Shown here: one piece after another, positions 1 to 10,979 of the stretch
Layout: each line of letters opens with the position of its first letter
How positions within the stretch are numbered: the stretch's first letter is position 1
DNA from: Simmondsia chinensis
Taxonomy: Eukaryota > Streptophyta > Magnoliopsida > Caryophyllales > Simmondsiaceae
Assembly: GCA_018398585.1 (NCBI GenBank)
Contig: JAGTTD010000014.1
Coordinates: 18,971,387 to 19,035,386 of the forward strand
Direction: 5' to 3'
Length of the DNA stretch: 64,000 nt
Program-made: the position numbers and the translations under genes
The notes under the pieces: model-generated
What the model was told of the DNA's origin: nothing
Database searches by the model: none
What the model saw: only the letters and a program-made list of their open reading frames with translations

Positions 1-1127
1 TAACTTTTGCCTTTTCTTGTTGTATTTGAAACATGATATTTATCATATTATATATTCATCCCATGAATATTTATTTAGCATAAAATTTATTTATCTCATA
101 AATAAATAATTCATCTCATGAATTCACTTTTTAATAATTTTCAAATGATGCTTAAGTTGAGGCTTGCAAAGGGAGCTCAAAGACGGTCTAACTCTAGCCC
201 CAAATGGGTCAAATATGGTTATCATCTCATGATAACAATTGACTACCATTTTGTAAAACTTAATTCCACTAAATAAGTTTTACTGCACTCTAGAAATAAA
301 TACATTCACTTAAGAATTTTTGAAATAACTTTTATTCCCCTCTCTTTTAGATATCCGTGAGTAAAAGTAACTTTAACTGCTATCATTATTTTTCTTACAT
401 CTCTTGCCATAGTTCCCGACTCACCCTTCTTGAACAAATCAATACAGAAGCAATTTCCATATTAATTCCAAATGTCAAACATATGGAATACTTTGATAAA
501 AGATTATAGAATATGTTTGTATGCTTGCGAATCAACTAAAGGAACATCTTTATCTCATTAGAGACCATAAATTCCATGTAAAACAACTATTCCCGTTACA
601 CTTGATGCCGTTACCCAAAGCACATAAGATTCAAGTTAGCGCACTTTGACTAATGCTTTTAGTACATCAAAGTAATGAACAATCCATGCATGAGTTCATA
701 CTAGTTCTGGGATTTGGAGTTATTATTTTACAGAATTAGTTATTTCTGACAGCAATTAAGAAGCAAATAATCTATGTGGTCCTACTCAGTGTCCCAATCT
801 TATTGCTAATACAAACATAATACTCTTAGATCCCTATCCATATGACCAAGATAAGTCATCAAAAATATCATATTATAATCTTATAAGATAAGTTGTCCAA
901 ACTTATCACCTACAACGAACATATTTTGACAATATATCACTAGTTTGATCTAAGTTTATCATTGGTTCAATCTCATTGATCAGTGAGACCAAACCTGAAC
1001 GTTTAATAAATAGTCACACATATGTTTGACTCGTAAAACATAGTAAGACAATAACTAACTAAAATAATTTTATTTGTTTAATATTTAGAACTAACTGATT
1101 GGGTTTCCCAGGACACCAATTCCAACA
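1..1127 (-). repeat. Ty1/copia LTR, copy G (partial, left-edge)
   Basis: Read on the minus strand this begins TGTTGGAATTGGTGTCC, the same kind of start as the LTRs of elements C and D in this window. It shares with them the blocks around the repeated near-palindrome ATTCATCTCATGAAT (here at 54-68 and 109-123) and the stretch near 150-300. No polypurine tract lies just right of 1127, so this is the 5' LTR of an element running off the left edge, or a solo LTR. It is clearly more diverged from C than the two C LTRs are from each other. The target duplication cannot be tested because the other end is missing. Confidence 0.75.
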
Positions 1128-2480
1128 GGAACTGCATGAAGTGGAGCGGGAACAAATATTTTAATAGGAATCTATGACATAAGAATGTCCCCTTATTCGC
1201 AAGCATTGGAATTGATTCTAGAGACTTTGGCCAGATCATTTCATATGTGTAAAATTTGGAACTAGTACATAAATATTTTTCTGTATTAGCGAATTATTCG
1301 AGAAGGAGAGTAGGGAACTAAGATATAGGACGTGAGAAAGAACAATAATAGTAGTTTAAATTAATTTTCTCAAGGAAGTCATATTTGTTATATTTTATTT
1401 TAAGTGATGTATATGTGGTTGCCTAAAATGTGAAAACAAAACAAACATGCAAAAGGGACTCATCGCGATTAGGGAGTGAACTTAATTACGATCCACAAGT
1501 CTTTGGCCTCAACCATTCACCATTTTTGGAGAAAAGGTTATGATATGTTTGTGTATCTGACTTCAGTTATACCATGAGTTATACTTACTCTTCAATTAAG
1601 AAGACTTTGTTAAATATTTATGTGGATTTTTTATGTGTTTTCTGTGATAGAAAATTATGGATACGGACCTAACTCAAGAGACAATTATAGTGACGGAGTA
1701 GGCCGACAGACACGTTTCCTCATACACTTAAAAGTCAAGAACTGGGGGTGGAGAGAAACCCAAGGGTTCAACAGTCCACTTACAAGCCCGTGTCAATCTT
1801 GTTTTAAAGTCTGGCACCCTTGACTTATAATAATTGGAATGAGTTTAGGTCTGACAAGATTGGATTAGGACCAACACGATCAAGGGAAAACCCTTGGCCG
1901 TCAAAGCCGTAATCAATGGCGCGAACCTAAGTTCACCTAACTTATCAAGTAGTGACAATGGTGTTAAGACCAACGCAATCAAGGGATAAAGCCTTTTGCC
2001 GCCAAAGCTTTAAACAAAAGCCTTAAATCTCAACTTGTCAATTTGTGGGAACAGATTAAAACTGGAAAGTCATACCTGAAGCCCGACAATTGTATTACTA
2101 TGGAGGTAAATACATAAAAGATCTATGTCATACCACGCCTAGCTAAGTTACACTACTCCTAGGAAAGAGAAAAAGTGTGCTTTAAAGAAAAACATGAAGA
2201 AGTTTTGTATTGAGTTTATGTGTATACTTTGGACTAATGCAGAGTTCTTTATTTATAGAAAAAGAAAATAACGACTGCTCCTAATTTCACGGTAGCTTCA
2301 CCCATGTCTGGCCACTAAGCTCTTCTTTTGCACACGCCACTCTTCACTAACGTGTCTTGAGTTTTTGGAGGGAAATCCTTGATGCTCATGTCTGGATTTT
2401 CTGTAGAAGTTCCCTCTAGAAGCCCCGCGTCCTTTTGAATTAAGCTTAAGGCCCAGGCACCTAAAATTGTGCTCCAAGTA
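1128..2480 (-). repeat. LTR-like segment, probably of the Tat relic to its right
   Basis: No gene is supported here. On the minus strand a good TATA box (CTATAAATAAAG, about 2248-2259) is followed by a transcribed-leader-like stretch. This is the layout of an LTR promoter, and its orientation matches the Tat-like pol relic at 4125-5560. An imperfect direct repeat lies inside (1866-2040). The exact LTR ends were not found, so the assignment to a Tat LTR is inference from orientation, position and style. Confidence 0.35.
1866..2040. repeat. Imperfect direct repeat, two copies
   Basis: The block beginning ggaccaacacgatcaaggg (about 1877) recurs in altered form about 90 to 100 bp later as agaccaacgcaatcaaggg (about 1969). 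Each is followed by a CCAAAGC or CAAAGCC motif. The two copies are visibly diverged, so the duplication is old. Confidence 0.6.
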
Positions 2481-3046
2481 ACTTCCTCAAGCTTGGAAAC
2501 TACCATTGTAGCAGCTTTCCTGGCAGCACCTCGAGCTTGAGCTTACTTCACCCTTCAGCCATCTCGAGCCTCGAGTGGTTGATACTCTTGTCAAGACTCT
2601 AGACGCTGTTATCATAGCACCTAAAGGCCTGACTCCTTTCGAGGAGGACCTCACGTGATGGTCAGGTGGTACTTTACCCAAAAACAACATCGTCCTAGCC
2701 CTATCAAAATTAGGGTTTAAAGAAATGCCTCCTTTTAGCCATTGGTAAATTAAAATTTACAACAAGCAAAATCGGACGGATGTGACCCTTAATGGCTACA
2801 GGGGCTCCTTGAGAGAATACGTACTTCACTTGCTCTTCGCCCTAGCCCTATCAAGCTCCCTTGCAATCTCTTGCCTTTGTCTCTGAATTGTTGAATCCTC
2901 GATCCAGTTTGCTCTCCACCCTTCTACTTCCTTTCAATTTGATAACATCACAACTCTCATACACAGTCTTTGCACCCCCTACTCAGGCGGGCTGCCCTAT
3001 TGAGTAACTGACCCAGTTTCTTCAATTTGACCCTTCAATTGTCTCT
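2481..3046. other. Intergenic stretch upstream of the mobile-domain frame
   Basis: No coding match was recognised. Short open frames here lack any family signature. The last 200 bases are pyrimidine-rich and lead into the plus-strand mobile-domain frame, so they may be its old 5' leader. That is inference. Confidence 0.4.
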
Positions 3047-4153
3047 GATGTTTTCAGAGCCCAACTGATCTTAGTATTATTGGGGAGGATCTTTCTTGGC
3101 TGTCAGAGAATGATCCCTATTTGAACTTGTCATCTTGCATCCTAGGGCCAATCTTTGCTCCATCTCATGACGTTCCAAGTCTTGATGGTTTGTTTTTAGA
3201 TAATGACGAGTCTCCTCTTCTTCGTGCAGTGTCATTAGGTCATTCTTGGGGAGGCAGACACTTTTGCAAGAAAGTGGGGCCCTTTAATGGGTCAACTTTC
3301 TTGACTAAACAATACTGTGAATGGGTGGATGATCTGATGGTGACCTATGGCGAGAAATGGAATCGTCTTCACATCTACAAGGCCATCAGGCTCTCAACTA
3401 TTGCTCTCAGGTATGATTTTACAATTGTAACAACATTTACTTATTGCTGGAACATCTGTTACAACGCTTTTGTCCTCCTTGAGGGCTTTTTAGGAATCAC
3501 TCCAGAGAACATAGCAGCCCTAATGGGTCTTTCATTTGGGGGAGAAGAGTTAGCCCATGATTCTTTTGTTTCTTCAGAAGCTGAAGCCTTTGCCTCCTCC
3601 TCCTCTATCACAGAATTGCCTGGAGGCTATGAATCTTTTGTTAAAAAGTTTGTAACAGGATCTCATAACTTTGGGCAAGGTTTTAGAGAGAAGGAGGTAT
3701 GCTTCTACTTATTTTTCTTTGCAAACTCTTCTAACTCAGTTCTCAAGTTCCTGAAGAACATGGTCGCAACCTAGCTTTTGTAGTGGCCCTCTATCCTTGG
3801 GACCATTATGTTTGGCCCAGGAATATGGATGCTTCAGAGACATCATAGTTAAAATCTATACTATCCACGAGGTGGTCCCCTACGGCTGGCCCAATTATGG
3901 GTCCAAGCCTATTTCCCTAAGCTGTATCCCAGAGGCCTCTGTGTTCCCACAGGAGAGGGGGTTTTCTATTTTGGGGAACAATTTTCTCACTGTGAGGTTC
4001 AACTTCCTCTATGATGACCAGTCTAGTATATTTAAGGACATCTGTTTGGGTGATCACATATATAGTGAAAGTCAAGAAATAGTTTCAATTTTTTCGATGC
4101 ATAAAACAAAGATATACTTAATTTCACACTCATTCAGGCAATGGCTAAGGTAG
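3047..4153 (+). pseudogene. Plant mobile domain (PMD-like) reading frame, decayed
   Basis: The frame is open from about 3050 (there is no ATG at 3121; the frame simply continues upstream) to 3774, then resumes after a stop and a shift at 3797-4153. The pattern fits the plant mobile domain of transposon-derived proteins: a Trp-containing block (YCEWVDDLMVTYGEKW), then IYKAIRLSTIALRYD, a Trp-Asn position (YCWNICYNAF), and a hydrophobic LxGLxxGGEE block (ALMGLSFGGEE). It lies antisense to, and just beyond, the RNase H end of the Tat-like relic at 4125-5560. Tat-lineage retrotransposons are known to carry extra antisense frames between pol and the 3' LTR, so this may be such an accessory frame rather than a host gene. 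Function cannot be stated; the family call rests on pattern, not on an alignment. Confidence 0.5.
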
Positions 4154-5560
4154 AACACAACCCGTTCAAAACCTTGCTCATTGTCTTGTACAAGTAAACA
4201 ACCAATAGATTCCTTGGAAGTAGAGGCATAGATCTTCAAAGCTTGCCCTGCTTTGGTGGAATGAGCATAGGCAGCCTAATCAAGTACTCCTTGATGGCCT
4301 TGAATGATGCTGGATGCGGGTCCTCCCACTTGAAGTCCTTTTCAGACTTGAGCGTCAGCAGTGGAAAGAAGACCTTTGTTTTTCCTGCGACATTCGAGAT
4401 AAATCATCTTGCGACGTTAATCAACCCCAGGAAGCGTTGAAGCTCCATTTTGTTTGAAGGCGGATCGGCCACTTTGATGGCCTTTGTCTTATTAATATTC
4501 ACCTCGATGCCTCGTTGTTGTGCCAGAACACCTAGAAAGTATCGTGCTTGTACGCCAAAAGCGCATTTTAATGGATTCATCTTAAGGTTGTGAGCCCTCA
4601 TCTTAAAGAACACACTCCTCGGATCTTCTAAGTGCTTAGCTTGGGATTTTGATTTGACCACGATGTCATCTATATAGACTTCCATGGTCTTACCAATGAA
4701 TCATGAAAAATCAAGTTTATTGCTCTTTGGTAAGTGGCGGCAACATTCTTCAAACCAAAGGGCATGGCCACCCATTTAAACATCCCTATTGATCCATGAC
4801 ACCTGAATGCCGTCTTATGGGTATCCTCGAAGGCAATCATAACTTGGTAGTATCCACAATAGCAATGCATGAAAGACAAAACCTCATGCCTCAAGGTTGA
4901 ATCAATGAGCACATTAGCAATATGCATTGGGTACTCGTCCTTTGGGGTGGTTGCATTTAGATATTTGAAATTTATACAAACCTTGATTTCTCCATTCTTT
5001 TTAATGACAGGGAAAACATTAGCCAGACATTAAACGTACTTGGAAGTTCTGATGAATTTAGCCTTCAAGAGCCTTTCAGTCTCTTCCTTGACAAAATCAA
5101 TGACTTCTTAGGACATCCTTCTTTGGCCCTAAATGATGGGCTTGCAGCCTAGCTTGATAGGAAGTTTATGCTCAACCACCTTCTATCTAAGCCAGGCATC
5201 TCATGATGATCCCAAGCAAAACAATCCTTGGATTCGCGAAGCAAAGTCAGGTCTCTTTCGGCTCCTTAGAAACCAGAGCACTTAGATAAGCAGGTCTTGG
5301 GTCTTCTGGCAAGCCCAAATTAACCTCGAAGAGGGTCTTGGACCTGAGCCCTTAGATCCTCCATTTTGGCTAGCGCTGCTTTTAGGTCAGAGAGATCCAA
5401 CTCCTTTTCTTGTGATGTATGGACTTGAAAACCATGAAATGGTTGCTCAGTGCAAAGCTGATCCTCAGCATGCCAGGCCATGAGCCTTGCTAATGTAGAG
5501 GAAATGGGCCCTCAAGCCATTACTGGGAGGTCCAGGTGCCTCCGCATTGGGATTCTGGAG
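4125..5560 (-). pseudogene. Tat-lineage Ty3/gypsy reverse transcriptase and RNase H relic
   Basis: On the minus strand the order is the entry to RT (CFAWDHHEM-like block near 5200, then VVEHKLPIK), the finger region (VFPVIKKNGEIKVCINFKYLN), the palm (MPFGLKNVAATYQRA), the active site YIDDIVVKS near 4670, the connection FLGVLAQQRGIEV, and an RNase H start (IYASTSKESIGCLLVQ) near 4200. These motif variants are typical of the Tat/Ogre group of non-chromovirus gypsy elements. The frame is broken by several stops and shifts. Neither integrase nor gag is attached, so the copy is internally deleted. It must be inactive. Confidence 0.8.
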
Positions 5561-5599
5561 TGTCCTAGAAGTCTCCTTCATCAAGAAGGGTCGTCATGT

Positions 5600-5710
5600 C
5601 GTGAATTTACACTCGTGCTTTGAAAATGCCACCTCATGCTTATTTTTCAAGACTAATATTATTTCTCCGTGTTTTGCTATCTAATTTCAAGTATTTACAA
5701 AAGATGAAGT
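5600..5710 (-). repeat. Dispersed repeat shared with 37795-37895
   Basis: The reverse complement of this block (containing cttgaaattagatagcaaaa and agtcttgaaaaataagcatg) matches 37795-37895 at about four in five positions by eye. The second copy sits in what looks like the LTR of chromovirus B, so this is probably a fragment of a related LTR in the opposite orientation. Confidence 0.55.
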
Positions 5711-6390
5711 TTACCTTACTAGATTTATCATTAAAGCCAAGAATCCGTCTTAAAATTGTTGGAACTAGATGCAAAAAAAGTAGAAAAATATTATTTATAA
5801 CGCATAGAAATGATGAAATAGCAATAAATTAAAAGTTGAGCAAGGCACAAATCATACTCTCTTTAAGACAGTTTCACGTCCCTATTGGAACTAAAAGCTG
5901 TGCAGTAGCTACCATGCACTGCCTCTAGGATACAACGCCCAAATACTGTTGATGCTTTCTTGATCTGTACAATCTTAAAAGCTAAATTTTTTACAATACC
6001 TTACTTAGCCATAGTAAAAGACAAACCCCTAAAGGCAAAAGAAAAGTAGAATGTGTTGATTTTTTTAAAGGAGATTAATATACAAATTTATTTCCTCTTT
6101 CTCTAATGTTACATTATGGCTAAAGCCAAGCATTTATATTGAGATTGATATCAGCGTTCCAATTGTCATTACCATGCAAAATAGTAACTGAAGGTGCATA
6201 TTTTTGCAACTATTCAGGGTCAAATGAAAATATGACCATGTAATTCAATTGCAAAAGTTTTGAATGAAATTAAATTTGATGGAGGATACAGTGATTAGTA
6301 TTCAATAGAAATTTATTAAAAAGATTTCAAAGATAAAAACAATATTATTTAAATATATTTTTTTATTCCAATATCTAACATGTCATAAAG
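5711..6390. other. AT-rich stretch, no gene seen
   Basis: No open frame with a family signature and no clear repeat boundary was found. The stretch TGTTGGAACTAGATGC at about 5758 looks like a possible LTR start, but no partner end was found. Confidence 0.4.
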
Positions 6391-6399
6391 GTATAAAAT

Positions 6400-6455
6400 T
6401 TGAGTTGTTTCGAGACCAACTAGAGTTGAGTTGTTTCGAGACCAACTAGAGTTGA
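6400..6455. repeat. Perfect 26-bp tandem duplication
   Basis: The unit gagttgtttcgagaccaact plus agagtt occurs twice in direct succession without change, so the duplication is recent. It leads into a stretch to about 6720 rich in GAGCTT and AGCTCA words, of the kind common in degenerate plant repeats. Confidence 0.8.
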
Positions 6456-6720
6456 GCCAGCTAGTCTAGTTTAGTGATCTGAACCTAAGGCCAGTAAGGC
6501 TCAAACTCATAAGTTTGTGAGCTTAAACAAATGAGCCAAACTTATTACAAATTATGGGCCTAAATATGTCCAATTGAGCAAGTTCAAGCCTTAAGGAGCT
6601 GAACTCGAGCATAATCAAGACCAATCACATCGAGATCGAGCTTAAATGAGCTTAAACAAAGAGAGCTTAGATCAAGCTCATTAAGTTCGATTCGAAAGCC
6701 TAGTCTCAAGTTAGCGAAGC

Positions 6721-7830
6721 ACATTACCTTTGATGACTCCACTCCGATGAACAATCATCTAGCTTACATATTTCTTTGTTGAAGGCAAATCATGAGTGAT
6801 GCGCATTTGTAAAACAATCACGAGAGATTTACACCTATAGTGATGATGCTACATATCCTTCTGACCATTCATGGTTTCCTCATGAAGGTCCAACACTCAA
6901 ATTTACAACCCAAAATAAAACCCACTCACCTACCTCCACTAGACTCTTTTTTTGATAGACCCACTAGACACTTTATATTTGGCAAACATTCGCGCTACCG
7001 CCTTATGTGGTCTCCATTTATACCATACATGTCATTGATACACGCCAAAATAATATCTAACTTCTCGTGTATTGTGCACATCCACCTCTACTCTAGCATT
7101 ATAACCGACTTCTCATGCTACAAATACCCAAGGTATTATTTGTCACTTCTTCATCTTTCTTATTCTTACGTTTCAATTGATTAGGTCCCAAAATCGAAGC
7201 TCATTAATCCCCTTTTCTCAATATGTTATCCTGTTTTAGGGAAAATTCTAACCTCTTTATCTATATATAAAAAGTATCTCAAGAAGTCTCTCATTTAGGT
7301 TTCACGATGCTAATCCTTGTACCTTACCTTCGCATAAGCTAAAGACCAATCAAGAACTCAAACAAAATAAACAATCGTTTGAGTCTTTCAATTTATTAAG
7401 AATCCCATTTAAGAATTACTTATACTATACTTTTATTCCTATCCTATATTATCATTTATCATTAAAGTAATAACATCCTACATATGATAAATTATAGACA
7501 AGCAAACCCACACATGTAATAGTTACAATATAAGTTCATTTACGCAAGATATACATCATCTAGTCAAAACAACTTAAATACCAAAAAATAAAGAAATAAA
7601 TGCCATCGATCAAACTCACTCTCAACCGTTTAAAATCTCCTTGAATGCAAAAGATCACTCAAACATATCCGACCAAACACCATAATATAAACCAAGTTGA
7701 TATTCATTCCATGTCCAAATACTCCATGTATCAAATAAAAGAATTCTGCATTGACTCAATCTCATTGTTTCCCTTGTCATCTCGAAAATGCAACGTCATA
7801 TATCCAGGGCATCCAATGTCCACCAGCCCC
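6721..7830. other. AT-rich 3' flank of RAF1
   Basis: This lies downstream of the RAF1 stop codon (minus strand). AATAAA-type signals exist on the minus strand (for example near 7388 and 7433), but none can be chosen as the true poly(A) site. Short plus-strand frames at 6840 and 7645 have no recognisable content. Confidence 0.4.
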
Positions 7831-9171
7831 TCACTCCCAATCATCATTGTTCAACTGGTCATCGACTTCATCTTTAGGCGGCCGAACTACCAATACCACC
7901 ATCCCTAAACTCGAATATACTGCTTTCTCTTTCAACACCACTCCCCTCTCCACCTTCAATCTGGTATTGATCCGACCATCACTGCCGCCACCACCACCAC
8001 CACTACCATTGTCCACAACCAAGTAAAACCCATCTTCCACGATCACCTCCTTCCTCCCTCGGTCTGCCACCACCAAGATGGGCTCCTCTTTGTACCACCT
8101 ATTTACCCTCCAAGGCAACACCCTTGCATCCCAAAACTCCACCGCCACTCCGCCACCATCCACAGCCGCCACTGGCTCCCACCCCGGCAGCACCACCCAT
8201 CTCTCCCAAGCCTTCTCCGCCGTCACTACCCCAAACTCCCCTTCACTCCTACATTTCGATGGCGCAGCCGTCACCCCATTTTCGCTCTCCTCTGCCTTGC
8301 ACACCGGAAACACCACCACTTTATTTGCTTCCGCCACCTCCCCCACCTTCATCCGCACCACTGGAACCCTAACCGCATCAACCCCACCTTCTCCCCCCTT
8401 CTTTCCATCCCCTTTCCCCTCCAATTCCTCCCTCACCCTGGTGGCCGCCCTCTCTGACTCTGCCACCTCTAACGCGGCTTCCAGCGCAGTCGTTCTCTTC
8501 TCGGACGGCTTCCGATGCTCTTTCGACTGCCTGAAATACATAAAGGACAAGCAGTCGCCAGGCAAATTAAAATCAAAGCACTCCCAACCTGGGTCCCCTT
8601 TTCTCATGGGAAAATCTTTGATTGCCCGTGCCACATCCCTAGCCCCCTTCCCGTCAAGCCGATTTCCGACAAGATAACGGGCGGCGGCGGCGCGCTGGGC
8701 GGCGCTGAGGAGGCGGATTTCGTAGAGCAACTCAGCGCCTCCGCTGTCGAAGTAGGAGAGGGTGTTAGGGTCGACGGCAGCAGGGGGATCGGCGAGGGAG
8801 TCGCGAACCTGGGCAGCGACAACGAGGAGATTCTGTTCGACGCCGGAGATTCCTGTGAGCTCTTCAATAGTGGAAGGGGGGAAGCCTTCGCGAGAAAGGG
8901 AAGAGATTAACGGGGCATATTCGAACCACAGGCCGAGGCGATTGGAGAGGATTTCAATTTTACCGGTGGTGTCAAGGGAGCGGAATTTGGAGGGGAGAGG
9001 AGAGGGAGGGGGACGGAAAGGTTGGTAGAGGTTAAGGGGTTGTGGGGAGATGGGGATAGAGGAGGGTCTTGGTGGCGGTTGGGAGGCAGCGGAAGCGGAG
9101 ATGGATTGGGTGACCAAGGGGTGGCGATGGACGGAGAGAGGGAGGGGTTTAGGGAAGATGAGAGAGAGCAT
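7831..9171 (-). CDS. RAF1: Rubisco accumulation factor 1, chloroplastic (RAF1)
   Basis: A 446-residue frame without introns. RAF1 is the stromal chaperone that binds folded RbcL dimers after chaperonin release and helps assemble the RbcL8 core of Rubisco. Residues 1 to about 45 are rich in Ser, Pro and Arg with few acidic residues, as in a chloroplast transit peptide. The helical N-terminal domain spans about 50-250, with the hallmark stretches PFRPPPSPLPSKFRSLDTTG (51-70), LSNRLGLWFEYAPLIS (75-90), GGAELLYEIRLLS (144-156) and LPGDCLSFMYFRQS (203-216). A charged Gly/Lys/Glu linker (about 250-264) leads to the C-terminal beta domain (about 265-435; VRVPVVRMKVGEVAEA, RWVVLPGWEPVAA, GMVVLVVRPP). 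The protein ends in the acidic tail DDQLNNDDWE. Length and single-exon structure fit plant RAF1 genes. A Gly-rich insert (GSGGGGGGSDG, 389-399) is a local oddity. The ATG at 9171 is the first in frame and gives a full transit peptide. The frame has no defect, so it is the one probably functional gene in the window. Confidence 0.95.
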   Translation of the reverse strand: MLSLIFPKPLPLSVHRHPLVTQSISASAASQPPPRPSSIPISPQPLNLYQPFRPPPSPLPSKFRSLDTTGKIEILSNRLGLWFEYAPLISSLSREGFPPSTIEELTGISGVEQNLLVVAAQVRDSLADPPAAVDPNTLSYFDSGGAELLYEIRLLSAAQRAAAARYLVGNRLDGKGARDVARAIKDFPMRKGDPGWECFDFNLPGDCLSFMYFRQSKEHRKPSEKRTTALEAALEVAESERAATRVREELEGKGDGKKGGEGGVDAVRVPVVRMKVGEVAEANKVVVFPVCKAEESENGVTAAPSKCRSEGEFGVVTAEKAWERWVVLPGWEPVAAVDGGGVAVEFWDARVLPWRVNRWYKEEPILVVADRGRKEVIVEDGFYLVVDNGSGGGGGGSDGRINTRLKVERGVVLKEKAVYSSLGMVVLVVRPPKDEVDDQLNNDDWE

Positions 9172-9459
9172 GGTTTGATGTGATTGGAGGAGCGTAGTCC
9201 GGAGGGTGGAGAGGGACTCGAACTTCTTCGCCTTATCTGATAATAGTAGTCAGACAAAGTATAAGGGTAAGATTTTCCTAGACGCATCAGAATCATGAAT
9301 TGGAGTTTAATCTGTTCTCCTTCGAATAAGAAACTGTATTTTATTTGCCTCATTCACTTGCTTGTAGCGACACCATTCTATACGCATATTCTTTACTAGA
9401 ATAGTCGGTTTTCAGGGATTGAAGAAGTCATTACAAAAAGAAAAAGAATATTTTGGTCG
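9172..9459 (-). promoter_or_regulatory. RAF1 5' flank / promoter-proximal region
   Basis: Only about 290 bp separate the RAF1 start codon from a LINE relic. On the minus strand an I-box-like GATAAG word (9232-9237, about 60 bp upstream of the ATG) and an AAATAAAATA stretch near 9335-9345 are visible. I-boxes are common in light-regulated photosynthesis genes. With single short words, both assignments are weak. Confidence 0.3.
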
Positions 9460-10430
9460 TTCCAAATTTTCAACAAAGATGAATCGATCATGGTCCTCAT
9501 GGCCACGACTGCTTCTCAATCATGTACCCCTACAAAGCTCATTACTAAACTCAGTCCTCCTTGGCAACGAATTCAACCATTCATTTATCTCAACCCGATT
9601 TCCAAATTAATTGTGCTAGCGAACAACTAAGAACATGATCAAGAGATTTGGGAATTGTCCTACATCAGGGACACTGCTCTCACCCTCCAAATCCCCTTTT
9701 ACTTAGCACATCACATGTAGCCAAACTATATTTAGAGCTTTCCATGTACAAATTTTCATTTTCGGCTGCACATTTATATTCCAAATTCAACAAAATTCCC
9801 ATGTATTGTGATCCGCCCAGTTTTGATTATGAGCCAGCCGGATATAGATTTGACACTAAAAATGCCCATAACGAGTAAAACCCCCAAAATCTTCTATCAT
9901 TTATCTTATTTTTCTTGGAATAGGAACTCCAAGCACCATTTTCTGCAGATGATCAAGGAGAATCCTTTTAAGATTTTCCTCACCCCATTCTCCCTTTGTT
10001 ATCAGATGAGACACCTTAAAATCCTGATTGTGGCTCTCTATATCACTATCAATAATATCCATCACTAGCTTATCATACACCCACTTGTTAAACCAAAATG
10101 CAATCTAGTCTCCATTCCCAATAACCTAGCCATTAAGATCCCTTTCAAACAAGGGAATCCCTGTGTTTGATTCGGTAGCTAAGGAAATTCTCTGTATTCA
10201 AGTACTTGCCTTTGACATTCTGAACCAAAGGTTGTCCTAATTATTAAGAATCTTCCACTCTAGCTTACAGAGAAAAGTCAAAATAATTGCTTCCATTCTT
10301 CGAAGGACTAGCCACCAGCACTTTTAGGTTTATGTATCTTATTCCAGGCCACCAAATTCATAACCTTGGTTGCAACATTTTTTCAAAAGAAATTCCAACC
10401 ACATGCATCCCATTCATGGCAAATTTTCTT
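9460..10430 (-). pseudogene. LINE ORF2 C-terminal relic
   Basis: Minus-strand frames, broken by shifts and stops, give the C-terminal part of a plant L1-type ORF2. A WNKIHKPKSAGG block near 10355 precedes IGNG near 10115. Next come an EWGEENLKRILLDHL-like block near 9960, the VPIPRK stretch near 9920, and a zinc-finger-like region near 9650-9700 with CPxCRTIPKSLDHVL and CSLAQLIW. This order (post-RT region, then zf-RVT) is that of non-LTR reverse transcriptases. The palm domain is absent, as expected of a 5'-truncated copy. No poly(A) tail or target duplication was found, so the insertion is old. Confidence 0.7.
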
Positions 10431-10699
10431 AGCCACTAGTAATAAGGACCTCTTTGTGGCACACACTTAACCCCTTGCTAGAAGGTACTGAGTGCCTACA
10501 TAATGGGCATGGAAGACAAGTGGCCATTAGGTTGGCACTTTGATGCAACCTAAAGGCTTAATTCTCCTTGAGAAACGCTTCACATGTTAAGCACGTGGCA
10601 TTGTGCCTACACATTTGTGCTTAATTTTGAGGCATTGTGCCTACATATTTTCTCAAGAAAGGCACACTTAATTCCTAAATTTGTGCCACACACTTAATT
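10431..10699. repeat. Short direct repeats around GTGCCACACACTTAA
   Basis: TTTGTGGCACACACTTAA (about 10450) recurs as TTTGTGCCACACACTTAA (about 10680), and GGCATTGTGCCTACA occurs twice (about 10588 and 10631). No gene is seen. The two outer copies could bound a small degenerate element, but no inverted ends or target duplication were found. Confidence 0.5.
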
Positions 10700-10975
10700 T
10701 AGGGTGCAAGGGCCTCTTAAACTTGCAGCATGAAAATGATCTCTTCTTTAACCAAATCAGTGACTTGTTGGGATATTCTCCTCTGGGCCAGAATGATGGT
10801 CCTCAAGCTTGGCTTAATGGGAAGCTTATGCTCAACCACCTTTCTATCTAGGCCAAGAATCTCATGGTGGTCCCAAGCAAAGCAGTCCTTGAACTCACAA
10901 AGCAAGGTCAAATACTGCTCGGCAAAAGGGACCGTGTCTACCCTTGAGCACTTGGCAAAATTCAGTTGCTAGTGT
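10700..10975 (-). pseudogene. Tat-lineage pol fragment (start of RT)
   Basis: About 90 codons on the minus strand contain LLCEFKDCFAWDHHEI, LDRKVVEHKLPIKP and a KEEI-type block, the region immediately before the RT fingers in Tat/Ogre-type elements. It matches the equivalent part of the relic near 5100-5250 but is a separate copy. It stops abruptly on both sides. Confidence 0.65.
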
Positions 10976-10979
10976 AGAG

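Noticed and set aside
8078..8677. Long plus-strand open frame (199 codons) and several shorter ones opposite RAF1
   Set aside because: They are antisense shadows of the GC-rich RAF1 gene; their Pro/Ser/His-rich translations have no family pattern, whereas the minus-strand frame is a full RAF1.
8907..9353. Minus-strand 148-codon frame overlapping the RAF1 start
   Set aside because: It is a different frame over the transit-peptide region and the 5' flank, rich in Ser and Pro, with no support of its own.
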